Shown here piece by piece: positions 1 to 7,104 of a stretch of DNA of 8,951 nt; positions within the stretch are counted from its first letter, which is position 1; every line of letters starts with the position of its first letter. A model generated the notes under the pieces. That model was not told where the DNA came from. It did not search any database and saw only the letters and a program-made list of their open reading frames with translations. This DNA comes from Leptospira_B sp964571605 (lineage in GTDB: Bacteria; Spirochaetota; Leptospiria; Leptospirales; Leptospiraceae), in NCBI GenBank assembly GCA_964571605.1, contig CAZNCS010000171.1:1-8951 (forward strand), in the 5' to 3' direction. Made by a program: the position numbers and the translations under genes.

Positions 1-2
1 AT

Positions 3-143
3 CCTAGGATGGATCGATTGATTATGCCGGATAATTTCCAAGGGCATCCTTTACGAAAAGATTATCCTTTGGAAGGATTCGGACAGGACTACCTGATCGA
101 TGATCTTTTAACGATCCATTTAAAAGACGATATGGAGGCGTAA
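3..143 (+). CDS. nuoC: NADH-quinone oxidoreductase subunit C, C-terminal end (partial, 5' end outside window)
   Basis: This is the last 46 codons of NuoC (30 kDa subunit), read in the frame starting at base 3 and ending at TAA 141-143. The visible protein contains RLIMPDNFQGHPLRKDYPLEG, matching the C-terminal signature of the family (HPLRKD followed by P-L-x-G). It ends in a short acidic, hydrophilic tail. NuoC is a peripheral-arm scaffold subunit that packs against NuoD and NuoB near the quinone site and binds no cofactor itself. It is a separate gene here, not fused to nuoD as in E. coli. The stop lies 2 bases before the nuoD start, and the nuoD Shine-Dalgarno sequence sits inside the last nuoC codons, so the two are probably translationally coupled. 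The N-terminal part of the gene is outside the window. Confidence 0.95.
   Translation, partial: PRMDRLIMPDNFQGHPLRKDYPLEGFGQDYLIDDLLTIHLKDDMEA
134..138 (+). promoter_or_regulatory. Ribosome binding site for nuoD
   Basis: A perfect GGAGG lies 7 bases upstream of the ATG at 146. It supports that ATG over the in-frame ATG at 155. The site lies within the last codons of nuoC. Confidence 0.8.
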
Positions 144-145
144 AG

Positions 146-1369
146 ATGGCGGCGATGTACGAAAAAACGGCCGAACATTTCAGCCTAAAACAAAAGGTTC
201 TCCCCGAAGGTCATTTGCTCGTGAACCTGGGACCTTCTCACCCTTCTACCCATGGGATTTTACAGAATGTGATCCAATTGGATGGGGAAAGAGTTGTGGA
301 TGCAGAGTCGGTGATCGGCTATGTGCACCGCAGTTTCGAAAAAATGGGAGAGCATTATACTTATAATCAGTTCTTAGTTTGTACGGACAGAATGAACTAC
401 GTCTCCACTCCTCTGAATAATATCGGATGGATTTTAGCCGTTGAAAAAATGATGCAGATAGAGGTTCCGGATAAGGTTACCTATGTTCGTATGATTGTCT
501 CCGAACTTTCCCGGGTAATGGACCATATTATCTGTAACGGAATTTTGGGCGTGGACCTGGGCGCATTTTCGGGAATGCTTCATCTTTTCCATCATAGAGA
601 AAATATTTATCAGGTTTTGGAAAAACTTACCGGAGCGAGACTAACGACTACCTTCTGTCGTGTAGGCGGTTTGGAAAAAGATATTTATCCTGAATTTGTA
701 TCCGACGTTAAGACGATTATCAAAGGACTTCGTCCTGCGATCGAAGAGTTCCAAAGTTTACTCGTAAATAATAGAATTTTTACGGATAGAACGGACGGTA
801 TCGGAGGAATTTCCGCCGAAGACGCGATTGCGTACGGTTACTCCGGTCCGAATTTGCGAGCTGCAGGTGTTCCCTGGGATATTCGCAAAGACGATCCCTA
901 TATGTTTTACGATAAAGTAGATTTCGATGTACCTGTGGGCGAAGACGGTTCCGTTCTTCACAGAACCCTGGTTCGTATGGAAGAGATGAGACAATCTTTA
1001 CGAATTGTAGAACAATTGATAGACGGTTTGCCGGAAGGTTCTCATCATGCTGACCTCCCTCATATCTTTCTTCCTGAAAAACACAAAGTGTACAATAATA
1101 TGGAAGAATTGATCTACCATTTCAAACTGATCATGCACGGTATCAAAGTTCCTCCTGGAGAATATTACCTTTCTACCGAAGCAGCGAACGGAGAACTCGG
1201 TTATTATATCGTATCCGAAGGGGAAAAATCTCCTTGGAGGGTGCATGTGCGCAGACCTTGTTTTTGGTTTTATCAATCGTTTCCCGATTTAGTGAAAGGA
1301 GCTCTTTTGGCGGACACTGTCGCTACAATGAGTTCTTTGAACGTGATTGCAGGGGAGTTGGATTGTTAA
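146..1369 (+). CDS. nuoD: NADH-quinone oxidoreductase subunit D (49 kDa subunit)
   Basis: NuoD is the peripheral-arm subunit that, with NuoB and NuoH, forms the quinone-reduction site facing cluster N2; it is descended from the large subunit of [NiFe] hydrogenases. The 407-aa length is normal for an unfused NuoD. The N-terminal motif GPSHPSTHG carries His32 and His36, and TDRMNYVS carries Tyr85; the second His and this Tyr correspond to the quinone-headgroup ligands known in other complexes I. GYVHRSFEKMGE (residues 58-69) is the conserved His-Arg-x-x-Glu-Lys segment near N2. The C-terminal region has the expected GELGYYIVS segment and a hydrophobic ADTVATMSSLN helix. The protein ends in GELDC where the family usually ends in GE(V/I)DR, with Asn replacing the usual Asp a few residues earlier. 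ATG 146 is chosen because of the GGAGG 7 bases upstream. The stop overlaps the nuoE start by one base. Confidence 0.98.
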   Translation: MAAMYEKTAEHFSLKQKVLPEGHLLVNLGPSHPSTHGILQNVIQLDGERVVDAESVIGYVHRSFEKMGEHYTYNQFLVCTDRMNYVSTPLNNIGWILAVEKMMQIEVPDKVTYVRMIVSELSRVMDHIICNGILGVDLGAFSGMLHLFHHRENIYQVLEKLTGARLTTTFCRVGGLEKDIYPEFVSDVKTIIKGLRPAIEEFQSLLVNNRIFTDRTDGIGGISAEDAIAYGYSGPNLRAAGVPWDIRKDDPYMFYDKVDFDVPVGEDGSVLHRTLVRMEEMRQSLRIVEQLIDGLPEGSHHADLPHIFLPEKHKVYNNMEELIYHFKLIMHGIKVPPGEYYLSTEAANGELGYYIVSEGEKSPWRVHVRRPCFWFYQSFPDLVKGALLADTVATMSSLNVIAGELDC

Positions 1370-1848
1370 TGGGCTATCGTTTTTCCCCGGAATCGGAAAC
1401 TAGACTCGGCAAACTTCTGGAAATGTTTCCGGACAAAAGAAGCGTTATTCTTCCCGGTTTGTATCTTTTACAAAAAGAACAAGGTTATGTGGATAGGGAA
1501 GGAATGGAAACTCTTGCCGAAAAAATCGGCGATCCTATTTCTCTCGCTCAAATATATGGAGTTGCCACTTTTTATACTCTGTACAATAAAAAACCCGTAG
1601 GAAAATATCATATTCAGATTTGCGGGACCTCGAGTTGTTATCTGCAAGGGAATGACAAACTCGAAAAACATATTTGTTCCAGCCTGGGAATTCATCTGGG
1701 AGAAACGACTCCCGATAAAAAATTCACTTTGGAAGAAGTGGAATGTTTGGGTGCATGCGGATATGCCCCCATGGTGCAAATTAACGAAGCGTATTACGAA
1801 AATTTAACTTTCGAAAAAATCGATCAAATCCTAAAGGATCTGACTTAA
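1369..1848 (+). CDS. nuoE: NADH-quinone oxidoreductase subunit E (24 kDa, [2Fe-2S] N1a)
   Basis: NuoE is the thioredoxin-fold ferredoxin subunit of the NADH-dehydrogenase module and pairs with NuoF. It holds the off-path [2Fe-2S] cluster N1a. The four ligands are visible: Cys85 and Cys90 in CGTSSC (C-x4-C) and Cys126 and Cys130 in CLGAC (C-x3-C). The N-terminal helical domain (about residues 8-75) carries the family pattern of Leu-Tyr-Leu-Leu-Gln, Glu-Gln-Gly-Tyr-Val and YGVATFYT. The 159-aa length is typical (about 160-170). The reading frame stays open upstream to 1234, but that part lies inside nuoD and does not look like NuoE. ATG 1369, sharing one base with the nuoD stop (TAATG), gives the expected N-terminus. 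AGGGGAG at 1351-1357 is a possible ribosome binding site, though its 11-base spacing is long, so coupling to nuoD is likely. Confidence 0.97.
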   Translation: MGYRFSPESETRLGKLLEMFPDKRSVILPGLYLLQKEQGYVDREGMETLAEKIGDPISLAQIYGVATFYTLYNKKPVGKYHIQICGTSSCYLQGNDKLEKHICSSLGIHLGETTPDKKFTLEEVECLGACGYAPMVQINEAYYENLTFEKIDQILKDLT

Positions 1849-1850
1849 AA

Positions 1851-1856
1851 AGAGGA
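1851..1856 (+). promoter_or_regulatory. Ribosome binding site for nuoF
   Basis: AGAGGA lies 4 bases before ATG 1861, within the 12-base nuoE-nuoF gap, the longest intergenic gap in the window. The spacing is slightly short but workable. Confidence 0.6.
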
Positions 1857-1860
1857 CAAT

Positions 1861-3159
1861 ATGGCCGAAATGAAAATCCTCACCAAATTTATAGAAGATC
1901 CTCGTTCCAACGAGTTGGAATTTTACGAATCAGTACACGGTTACGACGGGATGAAAAAAGCCCTGCAGATGTCACCGGATGAAATCATAGATACCGTTAA
2001 AAAATCCGGTTTGAGAGGAAGAGGGGGCGCGGGGTTTCCCACAGGATTAAAATGGTCTTTTATTCCCAAAGATATTCCGAAACCCAAATATCTGATTTGT
2101 AATGCGGACGAAGGAGAACCCGGTACTTTTAAAGATCGCAAACTGATCGAAAAACTCCCTCACCAGATCATTGAAGGTATGGTGATCGGCGCAAAAGCTA
2201 TCGGAGCTAATAAAGGTTTTTTTTATATTCGGGGAGAATTCCATAAAGGAATTAATTCCATGCAGAAGGCAATCGACGAAGCCTATGCAAAAGGATATTT
2301 GGGAAAAAATATCCAGGGCAGTGGATTCGATTTTGATCTGGTTTTATACGCGGGAGCCGGCGCTTATATTTGCGGAGAAGAAACCGCTTTGATCAATTCT
2401 TTGGAAGGAAGAAGGGGACATCCTCGTCTGAAACCTCCTTTTCCTGCGGTTTCGGGATTGTATCGTTGCCCGACTGTGGTGAATAACGTGGAAACTTTTT
2501 CCACTGTGCCTCATATCATAGATAAAGGTGCGGATTGGTATTCTAAAATCGGTACGGAAAAATCCCCGGGTACCAGATTATTCTCGGTATCAGGACATGT
2601 AAAACGTCCCGGAGTTTACGAAATCGAACTAGGCACTCCTCTTTTGGAACTCGTGAACGATCTTTGTGGCGGAATGCTCGACGGCAAACCTTTGAAAGCG
2701 GTAATTCCAGGCGGTTCTTCCGTCCCGATTTTAACTGCGGAAGAATGTAAAACTGCGAATATGGATTTCGAGTCCATGGCAGCCCATAAAACCATGTTGG
2801 GTTCCGGAGCAGTAATAGTAATCGGAGAAGGTACGGATCTCGTGGAAACAACTTACCGTTTCGCTCGTTTTTACGCTCACGAATCCTGCGGCCAATGTAC
2901 TCCTTGTCGGGAAGGTACCCATTGGGTGAGGGACCTCCTACATAAAATCAAAGACGGCGAAGGTACGAGCGCCGATTTGGAATTGATTCTTTCCTTATCT
3001 AGAAATATGGAAGGTGGAACTACCATATGTCCTCTTTCCGACGCTTGTGTCGGCGCAGTTCGTCCTACAATTTTGAAATTCAGAGAAGAATTTGAAGCCA
3101 GATTGAAAGACAAAACTCCCACTCTGGAACAACCCGTTGCTACGGCTACTGGGGTATAA
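1861..3159 (+). CDS. nuoF: NADH-quinone oxidoreductase subunit F (51 kDa, FMN and [4Fe-4S] N3)
   Basis: NuoF is the electron-entry subunit. It binds NADH and FMN, accepts hydride, and passes electrons to [4Fe-4S] cluster N3. Its length of 432 aa is typical. GLRGRGGAGFPTG (residues 50-62) is the glycine-rich FMN/NADH loop, and CNADEGEPGTFKDR follows as the second nucleotide-site signature. GAGAYICGEETAL (about 165-177) is the third. The N3 ligands are Cys343, Cys346 and Cys349 in ESCGQCTPCREG, with the distal Cys390 in TICPLSDAC. The Rossmann-like, SLBB and C-terminal four-helix domains therefore all appear intact. An extra cysteine (Cys396) follows the last ligand and is probably not a cluster ligand. 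In a standard operon nuoG would follow; here the next gene, nuoH, starts 7 bases after the nuoF stop. The protein should work in the cytoplasm with NuoE, but needs a NuoG-like partner to pass electrons inward. Confidence 0.98.
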   Translation: MAEMKILTKFIEDPRSNELEFYESVHGYDGMKKALQMSPDEIIDTVKKSGLRGRGGAGFPTGLKWSFIPKDIPKPKYLICNADEGEPGTFKDRKLIEKLPHQIIEGMVIGAKAIGANKGFFYIRGEFHKGINSMQKAIDEAYAKGYLGKNIQGSGFDFDLVLYAGAGAYICGEETALINSLEGRRGHPRLKPPFPAVSGLYRCPTVVNNVETFSTVPHIIDKGADWYSKIGTEKSPGTRLFSVSGHVKRPGVYEIELGTPLLELVNDLCGGMLDGKPLKAVIPGGSSVPILTAEECKTANMDFESMAAHKTMLGSGAVIVIGEGTDLVETTYRFARFYAHESCGQCTPCREGTHWVRDLLHKIKDGEGTSADLELILSLSRNMEGGTTICPLSDACVGAVRPTILKFREEFEARLKDKTPTLEQPVATATGV

Positions 3160-3166
3160 AGATAAG

Positions 3167-4225
3167 ATGGACTGGAATATTATTCTACTTTGGCTTTTAA
3201 AAAGTTTACTTTTCTTTTTTGTTTTTATCACCGCTTGCGCGTATTATACATTAGCAGAACGTAAAGTAGCCGGTTTTATCCAGGATAGAAAAGGGCCAAA
3301 TCGTGCGGGTCCTTTCGGACTTTTGCAACCTTTGGCCGACGGAATCAAATTCCTCACAAAAGAAGAAATTTTTCCTAAAAATGTGAATAAGGTCATGTAT
3401 TTGATCGCACCTGCGATCTCCATGACCTGCGCAATTATGGCTTGGGCGGTCGTTCCTTTGGGAGGGACTCTGATTCTTCCAGGATGGTTGGCTTCCTACA
3501 CCGGTTTTTCCTCTTTGGATTTGCAGATCGCGAATCCCGATACGGGCATTTTGTTTTTGTTCGCGATTTCCAGTCTTTCCGTGTACGGAATTATTTTAGC
3601 GGGCTGGTCCAGTAATAATAAGTATTCTCTTATAGGTGGGATTCGGTCCACGGCTCAGATGATCAGTTACGAACTGCCTCTAGGAATGTCGGTAGCCGCG
3701 ATCGTAATTTTGACCGGATCTTTGAAATTAACCGATATCAACGACGCTCAGATTGGCCTTTGGAATATTTTTAAACTTCCCGGTTTTATCGCCTTCTCCG
3801 TCTTTGTGGTCGCGATGTTTGCTGAGACCAACCGTTTACCTTTTGATTTGGCGGAAGCCGAGTCGGAGTTGGTCGTGGGATTTCATACTGAATACGGAGC
3901 GTTTAAATTCGCCCTCTTTTTTATCGCAGAATACATGAATATGATCACTATGAGTTGTGTGGTAACACTTCTCTTTTTCGGCGGGTATCATCTTCCTTTC
4001 GGAATCTTAGACGGCTCGCCTTGGAAGGATTGGGTAGGACTCATAGGTTTCACTTTCAAAGTTTTATTCTTCGCATTTTTGTTTATGTGGGTGAGATGGA
4101 CTTTGCCCCGATTCCGTTACGATCAATTGATGACGATCGGATGGAAGACGATGATTCCCTGGGCGGTGGCTAATATCGTAATCGCTAGCGTTTACGTAGG
4201 ATGGGACGGTTTCTGGAAATGGTAG
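3167..4225 (+). CDS. nuoH: NADH-quinone oxidoreductase subunit H (ND1, quinone-chamber membrane subunit)
   Basis: NuoH is the membrane subunit at the heel of complex I. It forms most of the quinone access tunnel and links quinone reduction to the proton channels. Its first helix (about residues 4-26) is strongly hydrophobic. AERKVAGFIQDRKGPNRAG (residues 30-48) and QPLADGIKF are the first ND1 signature. LPFDLAEAESELVVGFHTEY (residues 224-243) is the second, with the acidic cluster Asp227, Glu230, Glu232 and Glu234 lining the quinone/E channel. About eight to nine membrane segments are evident in 352 aa, slightly longer than E. coli NuoH. The frame is open from TTG 3137, inside nuoF, but ATG 3167 places the first transmembrane helix directly at the N-terminus and is preferred. 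No strong Shine-Dalgarno sequence precedes it. The 3' end overlaps nuoJ. nuoI, which normally follows, is absent. Confidence 0.97.
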   Translation: MDWNIILLWLLKSLLFFFVFITACAYYTLAERKVAGFIQDRKGPNRAGPFGLLQPLADGIKFLTKEEIFPKNVNKVMYLIAPAISMTCAIMAWAVVPLGGTLILPGWLASYTGFSSLDLQIANPDTGILFLFAISSLSVYGIILAGWSSNNKYSLIGGIRSTAQMISYELPLGMSVAAIVILTGSLKLTDINDAQIGLWNIFKLPGFIAFSVFVVAMFAETNRLPFDLAEAESELVVGFHTEYGAFKFALFFIAEYMNMITMSCVVTLLFFGGYHLPFGILDGSPWKDWVGLIGFTFKVLFFAFLFMWVRWTLPRFRYDQLMTIGWKTMIPWAVANIVIASVYVGWDGFWKW

Positions 4226-4833
4226 GCGTATTCGATAATCCTCAACTTCTTCTTTTCTTTATATTCGGAGGGGTTTTAGTCGCAGGAGCTTTAGGCGTGG
4301 TCTTTCATCCGAATCCGATCAGCTCCGCTATTTTGCTCGTTTTGTCCTTTTTCGCGTTAGCCGGAATTTATGCGGTGATCGGTTCCATATTCGTCGCGAC
4401 CATGCAGGTTTTGGTTTATGCCGGAGCTATTATGGTTCTTGTCGTATTCGTGTTGATGTTGCTTTCCCTCAATGAAGAAGGAATCGGAAAACTTTGGAGT
4501 CATCCGTTTAAAAAAGTTTTGGTTCTTCTTTTCGTAGTTTTATTGGGAATCGTTTTGATCAATTCAGTAAGGGAAGGAATTCCAAATACGGAGGCCGCTC
4601 CTAAAGGATATTCTTCCGCAGGCGGTTACGAATATCCTTTGACCCAAAAAACGGAAGAGGGTAAAACTCAGGTGTTTGCGGTAGGAAACACCGCGGTGGT
4701 AGGGAGTTCCATGTTTTTGGATTATCTTTTGCCGTTTGAAATCGTTTCCATTCTGTTACTCGCAGCCGTACTAGGCGCCGTTATTCTGGGTAAGAAAAAT
4801 TTAGGCAAAAAGTCGGGAGAAGGTGAAGTATGA
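4219..4833 (+). CDS. nuoJ: NADH-quinone oxidoreductase subunit J (ND6)
   Basis: NuoJ is a five-helix membrane subunit between NuoH and the NuoK/NuoN part of the membrane arm. Its third helix contains the pi-bulge that changes shape during turnover. That helix is clear here as MQVLVYAGAIMVLVVFVLML (residues 62-81), with Tyr67 at the conserved position. The other expected segments are FHPNPISSAILLVLSFFALAG (helix 2 region) and the last helix, LLPFEIVSILLLAAVLGAVIL without its first residues, preceded by the conserved Phe-Glu. A hydrophilic loop of about 45 residues rich in Gly, Glu, Tyr and Lys separates helices 4 and 5. The length is 204 aa from ATG 4219. ATG 4201 is in frame and would add six residues, but it has no properly spaced ribosome binding site and a larger overlap with nuoH. 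GGGACGG at 4203-4209 could serve ATG 4219. The gene overlaps nuoH by 7 bases and nuoK by 4. Confidence 0.95.
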   Translation: MVGVFDNPQLLLFFIFGGVLVAGALGVVFHPNPISSAILLVLSFFALAGIYAVIGSIFVATMQVLVYAGAIMVLVVFVLMLLSLNEEGIGKLWSHPFKKVLVLLFVVLLGIVLINSVREGIPNTEAAPKGYSSAGGYEYPLTQKTEEGKTQVFAVGNTAVVGSSMFLDYLLPFEIVSILLLAAVLGAVILGKKNLGKKSGEGEV

Positions 4834-5165
4834 ATTCGGAAATTCTGAAACCTGTGGTTGCAGGGATTCCCGTGGAATATCTGCTGATCCTTGCTTGTGT
4901 TGTTTTTTCCATCGGAGTGGCCGGCGTTTTATTTAGAAGAAGTGCTGTGGTTATTTTTATGAGCATCGAGTTGATGTTGAACTCGGTAAATTTGGTCTTT
5001 GTTGTATTTTCAAAGTCCCTCCAGCAGGTCCAGGGAGAAGTGATCGTTTTCTTCGTGATGGCGATTGCTGCCGCTGAAGCCGCCATCGGTTTGGCTTTGG
5101 TAGTGGCTATTCATAGAAAGAAAAAAACCAGCTTCGTAGACGAAATGAATTTAATGAAATGGTAA
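4830..5165 (+). CDS. nuoK: NADH-quinone oxidoreductase subunit K (ND4L)
   Basis: NuoK is a small three-helix membrane subunit that carries two buried glutamates essential for the central proton pathway. Both are present: Glu47 in MSIELMLNSVNL and Glu83 in AIAAAEAAIGLAL (matching E. coli Glu36 and Glu72). The three hydrophobic segments fall at about residues 15-35, 39-61 and 70-95. The 111-aa length is about ten residues over the usual 100, from a slightly longer N-terminus and a lysine-rich C-terminal tail (HRKKKTSF onward). The start ATG overlaps the nuoJ stop as ATGA, and the GGGAG and AAGG stretches at 4815-4823 can act as ribosome binding sites. The stop is one base before the nuoL start. 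Confidence 0.97.
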   Translation: MNSEILKPVVAGIPVEYLLILACVVFSIGVAGVLFRRSAVVIFMSIELMLNSVNLVFVVFSKSLQQVQGEVIVFFVMAIAAAEAAIGLALVVAIHRKKKTSFVDEMNLMKW

Positions 5166-5166
5166 T

Positions 5167-7104
5167 ATGATGGCTTGGGAAATTTTAATACCTCTTTTAG
5201 TCCTTTTACCTCTTGCCGGTTCCGTATTGAACGCCGTTTTAGGACGGTATTTCAAGGGTGTTCTCCCAGGAATTTTGGGGACTTTGTTTTCTTTCGCTTC
5301 TTTTGGAGCGGGAGTTTTTGCGTTTTTCCAATTCCAACCAATGGATCGCCAGGTCCCGGAAATCGTTCCTTTTTTCAAATGGTTGGAAGTCGGCGGATTT
5401 AACGTAGATATCGCCTACCAAGTGGACCAGCTTTCTCTTTTTATGGTCCTTATCATCACAGGTATCGGTAGTTTGATTCATCTCTATTCTATCGGTTATA
5501 TGAAGGGGAATCCGGGAATTGCCAGGTTCTTTTCGTATTTAAATCTTTTCTTATTTTCCATGTTACACCTGGTATTGGCTGAAAATCTGATCGTTCTTTT
5601 TTTCGGTTGGGAAGGTGTGGGTTTATGTTCTTATCTTTTGATCGGATTCGATACACATAAAGAGAATGCTTCGAACGCGAGTATCAAAGCCTTTTTGACA
5701 AACCGAGTCGCAGACTTGGCAATGGTCGTAGGAATCGCGTTGACCTATTGGCTTTTAGGAACGGTTTCTTTTGTACAGATCGGTTCTTTATTGCCTCAAT
5801 CGAATTTATTCTTACACGCTTTACCGATCGTTGCGATTTGCTTTTTTATCGGCGCAATGGGAAAGTCCGCGCAGTTTCCGTTCCATGTTTGGTTGCCGGA
5901 TGCTATGGCCGGACCTACTCCGGTATCCGCTCTTATTCACGCGGCCACTATGGTGACTGCAGGATTGTTTTTAGTAGCTCGTTTGAATTTTATTTTCATA
6001 CTGGTTCCACAAGTGGGATTTTGGATCGTTTGTATCGGATCGTTTACCGCTTTTTTTGCAGCGACCATCGGTGTTTATCAAAACGATATCAAAAAAGTTT
6101 TGGCATACTCCACAATTTCTCAATTGGGCTATATGTTTGTGGCTATGGGGACGGGGGCTTATATCGCCGGTTTGTTCCATCTTCTAACTCATGCTTTCTT
6201 TAAGGCTTTACTTTTCTTAGGTTCCGGTTCCGTCATTCACGCGTTAGACGACGAACAAGATTTGAGAAGAATGGGCGGCTTAAAAACACATATGAAAATC
6301 ACTTGGTTCACTTTTTTATTGGGAACTTTAGCGATTACAGGAATTCCTCCTTTCAGCGGGTTTTTCTCTAAAGATTTGATTTTGGAAAAGGCGTATTTTT
6401 TTCATCCTGTATTTTTTGCGACCGGGGCGGTTACTGCATTTTTAACGACATTCTATATGTTCCGCCTAACGTTTTTGGCGTTTACCGGAAAATCTAGAGT
6501 TTCTCCTAAAGTCCATCCGCATGAATCTCCTTGGACCATGACTCTTCCTTTGATTCTACTCGCTTTCGGCGCTGCGTTTTCCGGATTCTTAATGGTGCCG
6601 GAATCTTTAGGTGGAGTGGACGTGCTGGAAAGATTTTTTGCTCCCGTATTTGCCCAAGGTTTGGGATACGCTTCCCGTTTGAAAAACGTATCGTCCGATA
6701 TTCACCATTTGACTCCCTCCGTAGAATTATTGCTGGCCGGTGTTTCTCTCGGAGTGATCGTTTTGGGAGTCGGATCGTATTGGTTATTATTCGCTCGGAA
6801 AGAAAAAATTCCTTTGGATGAAACCGAATACAAAGGTTGGAGATCTTTACCTGCGAATAAGTATTTTGTGGATGAGTTTTTTCATACAGTATTTATAGGG
6901 CCGATTTTAGCTTTGTCGGAGTTCCTATCTCAGGTAGTGGAAAAACAATGGTTGGATCGGGTTCTAGTCGGAACCGGTAGGGTTTCTTCCGGGATTTCCG
7001 CGGTATTACGTAGAATCCAAACAGGAACAGTGGTAGATTACGCTTTTTTAATCGTACTCGGAACCGTATGTATTCTTTCTGTGTTTTTATGGAGGGGAAT
7101 CTAA
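5167..7104 (+). CDS. nuoL: NADH-quinone oxidoreductase subunit L (ND5, proton-pumping subunit)
   Basis: NuoL is the distal antiporter-like subunit of the membrane arm, with about 16 membrane segments and a long lateral helix along the membrane. The length is 645 aa (E. coli 613). The key pump residues are visible. Glu149 lies in FFGWEGVGLCSYLLIGF. Lys233 lies in MGKSAQFPFHVWLPDAM, followed by GPTPVSALIHAATMVTAG. The DIKKVLAYSTISQLGYM segment (residues 307-323) follows, and His342 and Lys346 lie in THAFFKALLF. GIPPFSGFFSKD marks the second half-channel. The C-terminal part includes a basic, amphipathic stretch and ends in a single helix preceded by RRIQTGTVVDYA, as expected for NuoL and not for NuoM or Mrp subunits. 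ATG 5167 and ATG 5170 are adjacent; neither has a clear Shine-Dalgarno sequence, so translation is probably coupled to nuoK. nuoM starts at the next base after the stop. Confidence 0.98.
   Translation: MMAWEILIPLLVLLPLAGSVLNAVLGRYFKGVLPGILGTLFSFASFGAGVFAFFQFQPMDRQVPEIVPFFKWLEVGGFNVDIAYQVDQLSLFMVLIITGIGSLIHLYSIGYMKGNPGIARFFSYLNLFLFSMLHLVLAENLIVLFFGWEGVGLCSYLLIGFDTHKENASNASIKAFLTNRVADLAMVVGIALTYWLLGTVSFVQIGSLLPQSNLFLHALPIVAICFFIGAMGKSAQFPFHVWLPDAMAGPTPVSALIHAATMVTAGLFLVARLNFIFILVPQVGFWIVCIGSFTAFFAATIGVYQNDIKKVLAYSTISQLGYMFVAMGTGAYIAGLFHLLTHAFFKALLFLGSGSVIHALDDEQDLRRMGGLKTHMKITWFTFLLGTLAITGIPPFSGFFSKDLILEKAYFFHPVFFATGAVTAFLTTFYMFRLTFLAFTGKSRVSPKVHPHESPWTMTLPLILLAFGAAFSGFLMVPESLGGVDVLERFFAPVFAQGLGYASRLKNVSSDIHHLTPSVELLLAGVSLGVIVLGVGSYWLLFARKEKIPLDETEYKGWRSLPANKYFVDEFFHTVFIGPILALSEFLSQVVEKQWLDRVLVGTGRVSSGISAVLRRIQTGTVVDYAFLIVLGTVCILSVFLWRGI
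7091..7097 (+). promoter_or_regulatory. Strong ribosome binding site for nuoM
   Basis: GGAGGGG lies 7 bases before GTG 7105, within the last codons of nuoL. It is the strongest Shine-Dalgarno match in the window. It decides the non-ATG start of nuoM, because no in-frame ATG near the expected N-terminus competes. Confidence 0.8.

Noticed and set aside
1234..1368. Upstream in-frame extension of nuoE by 45 codons
   Set aside because: It lies wholly inside nuoD in another frame, is not NuoE-like, and ATG 1369 gives a family-typical length and N-terminus.
1468..1779. Antisense open frame of about 100 codons across nuoE
   Set aside because: It mirrors a well-conserved gene, has no recognisable protein character or ribosome binding site, and is explained by codon bias of the opposite strand.
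2543..2851. Antisense open frame of about 100 codons across nuoF
   Set aside because: It is a shadow of nuoF with arginine/leucine/proline-rich composition typical of reverse-frame noise.
3010..3050. Extra cysteine (Cys396) in NuoF after the last N3 ligand as a possible additional cluster ligand
   Set aside because: The four usual N3 ligands are all present, and a residue at this variable position is not expected to coordinate a cluster.
3137..3166. TTG start for nuoH inside nuoF, adding ten residues
   Set aside because: ATG 3167 puts the first membrane helix at the N-terminus as in other NuoH proteins. The extension would overlap the nuoF end and has no supporting ribosome binding site.
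5748..6203. A 151-codon + strand open frame inside nuoL in another frame
   Set aside because: Its Arg/Ser/Phe/Tyr/Cys-rich composition is that of an out-of-frame reading of membrane-protein codons, and nuoL is unambiguous here.
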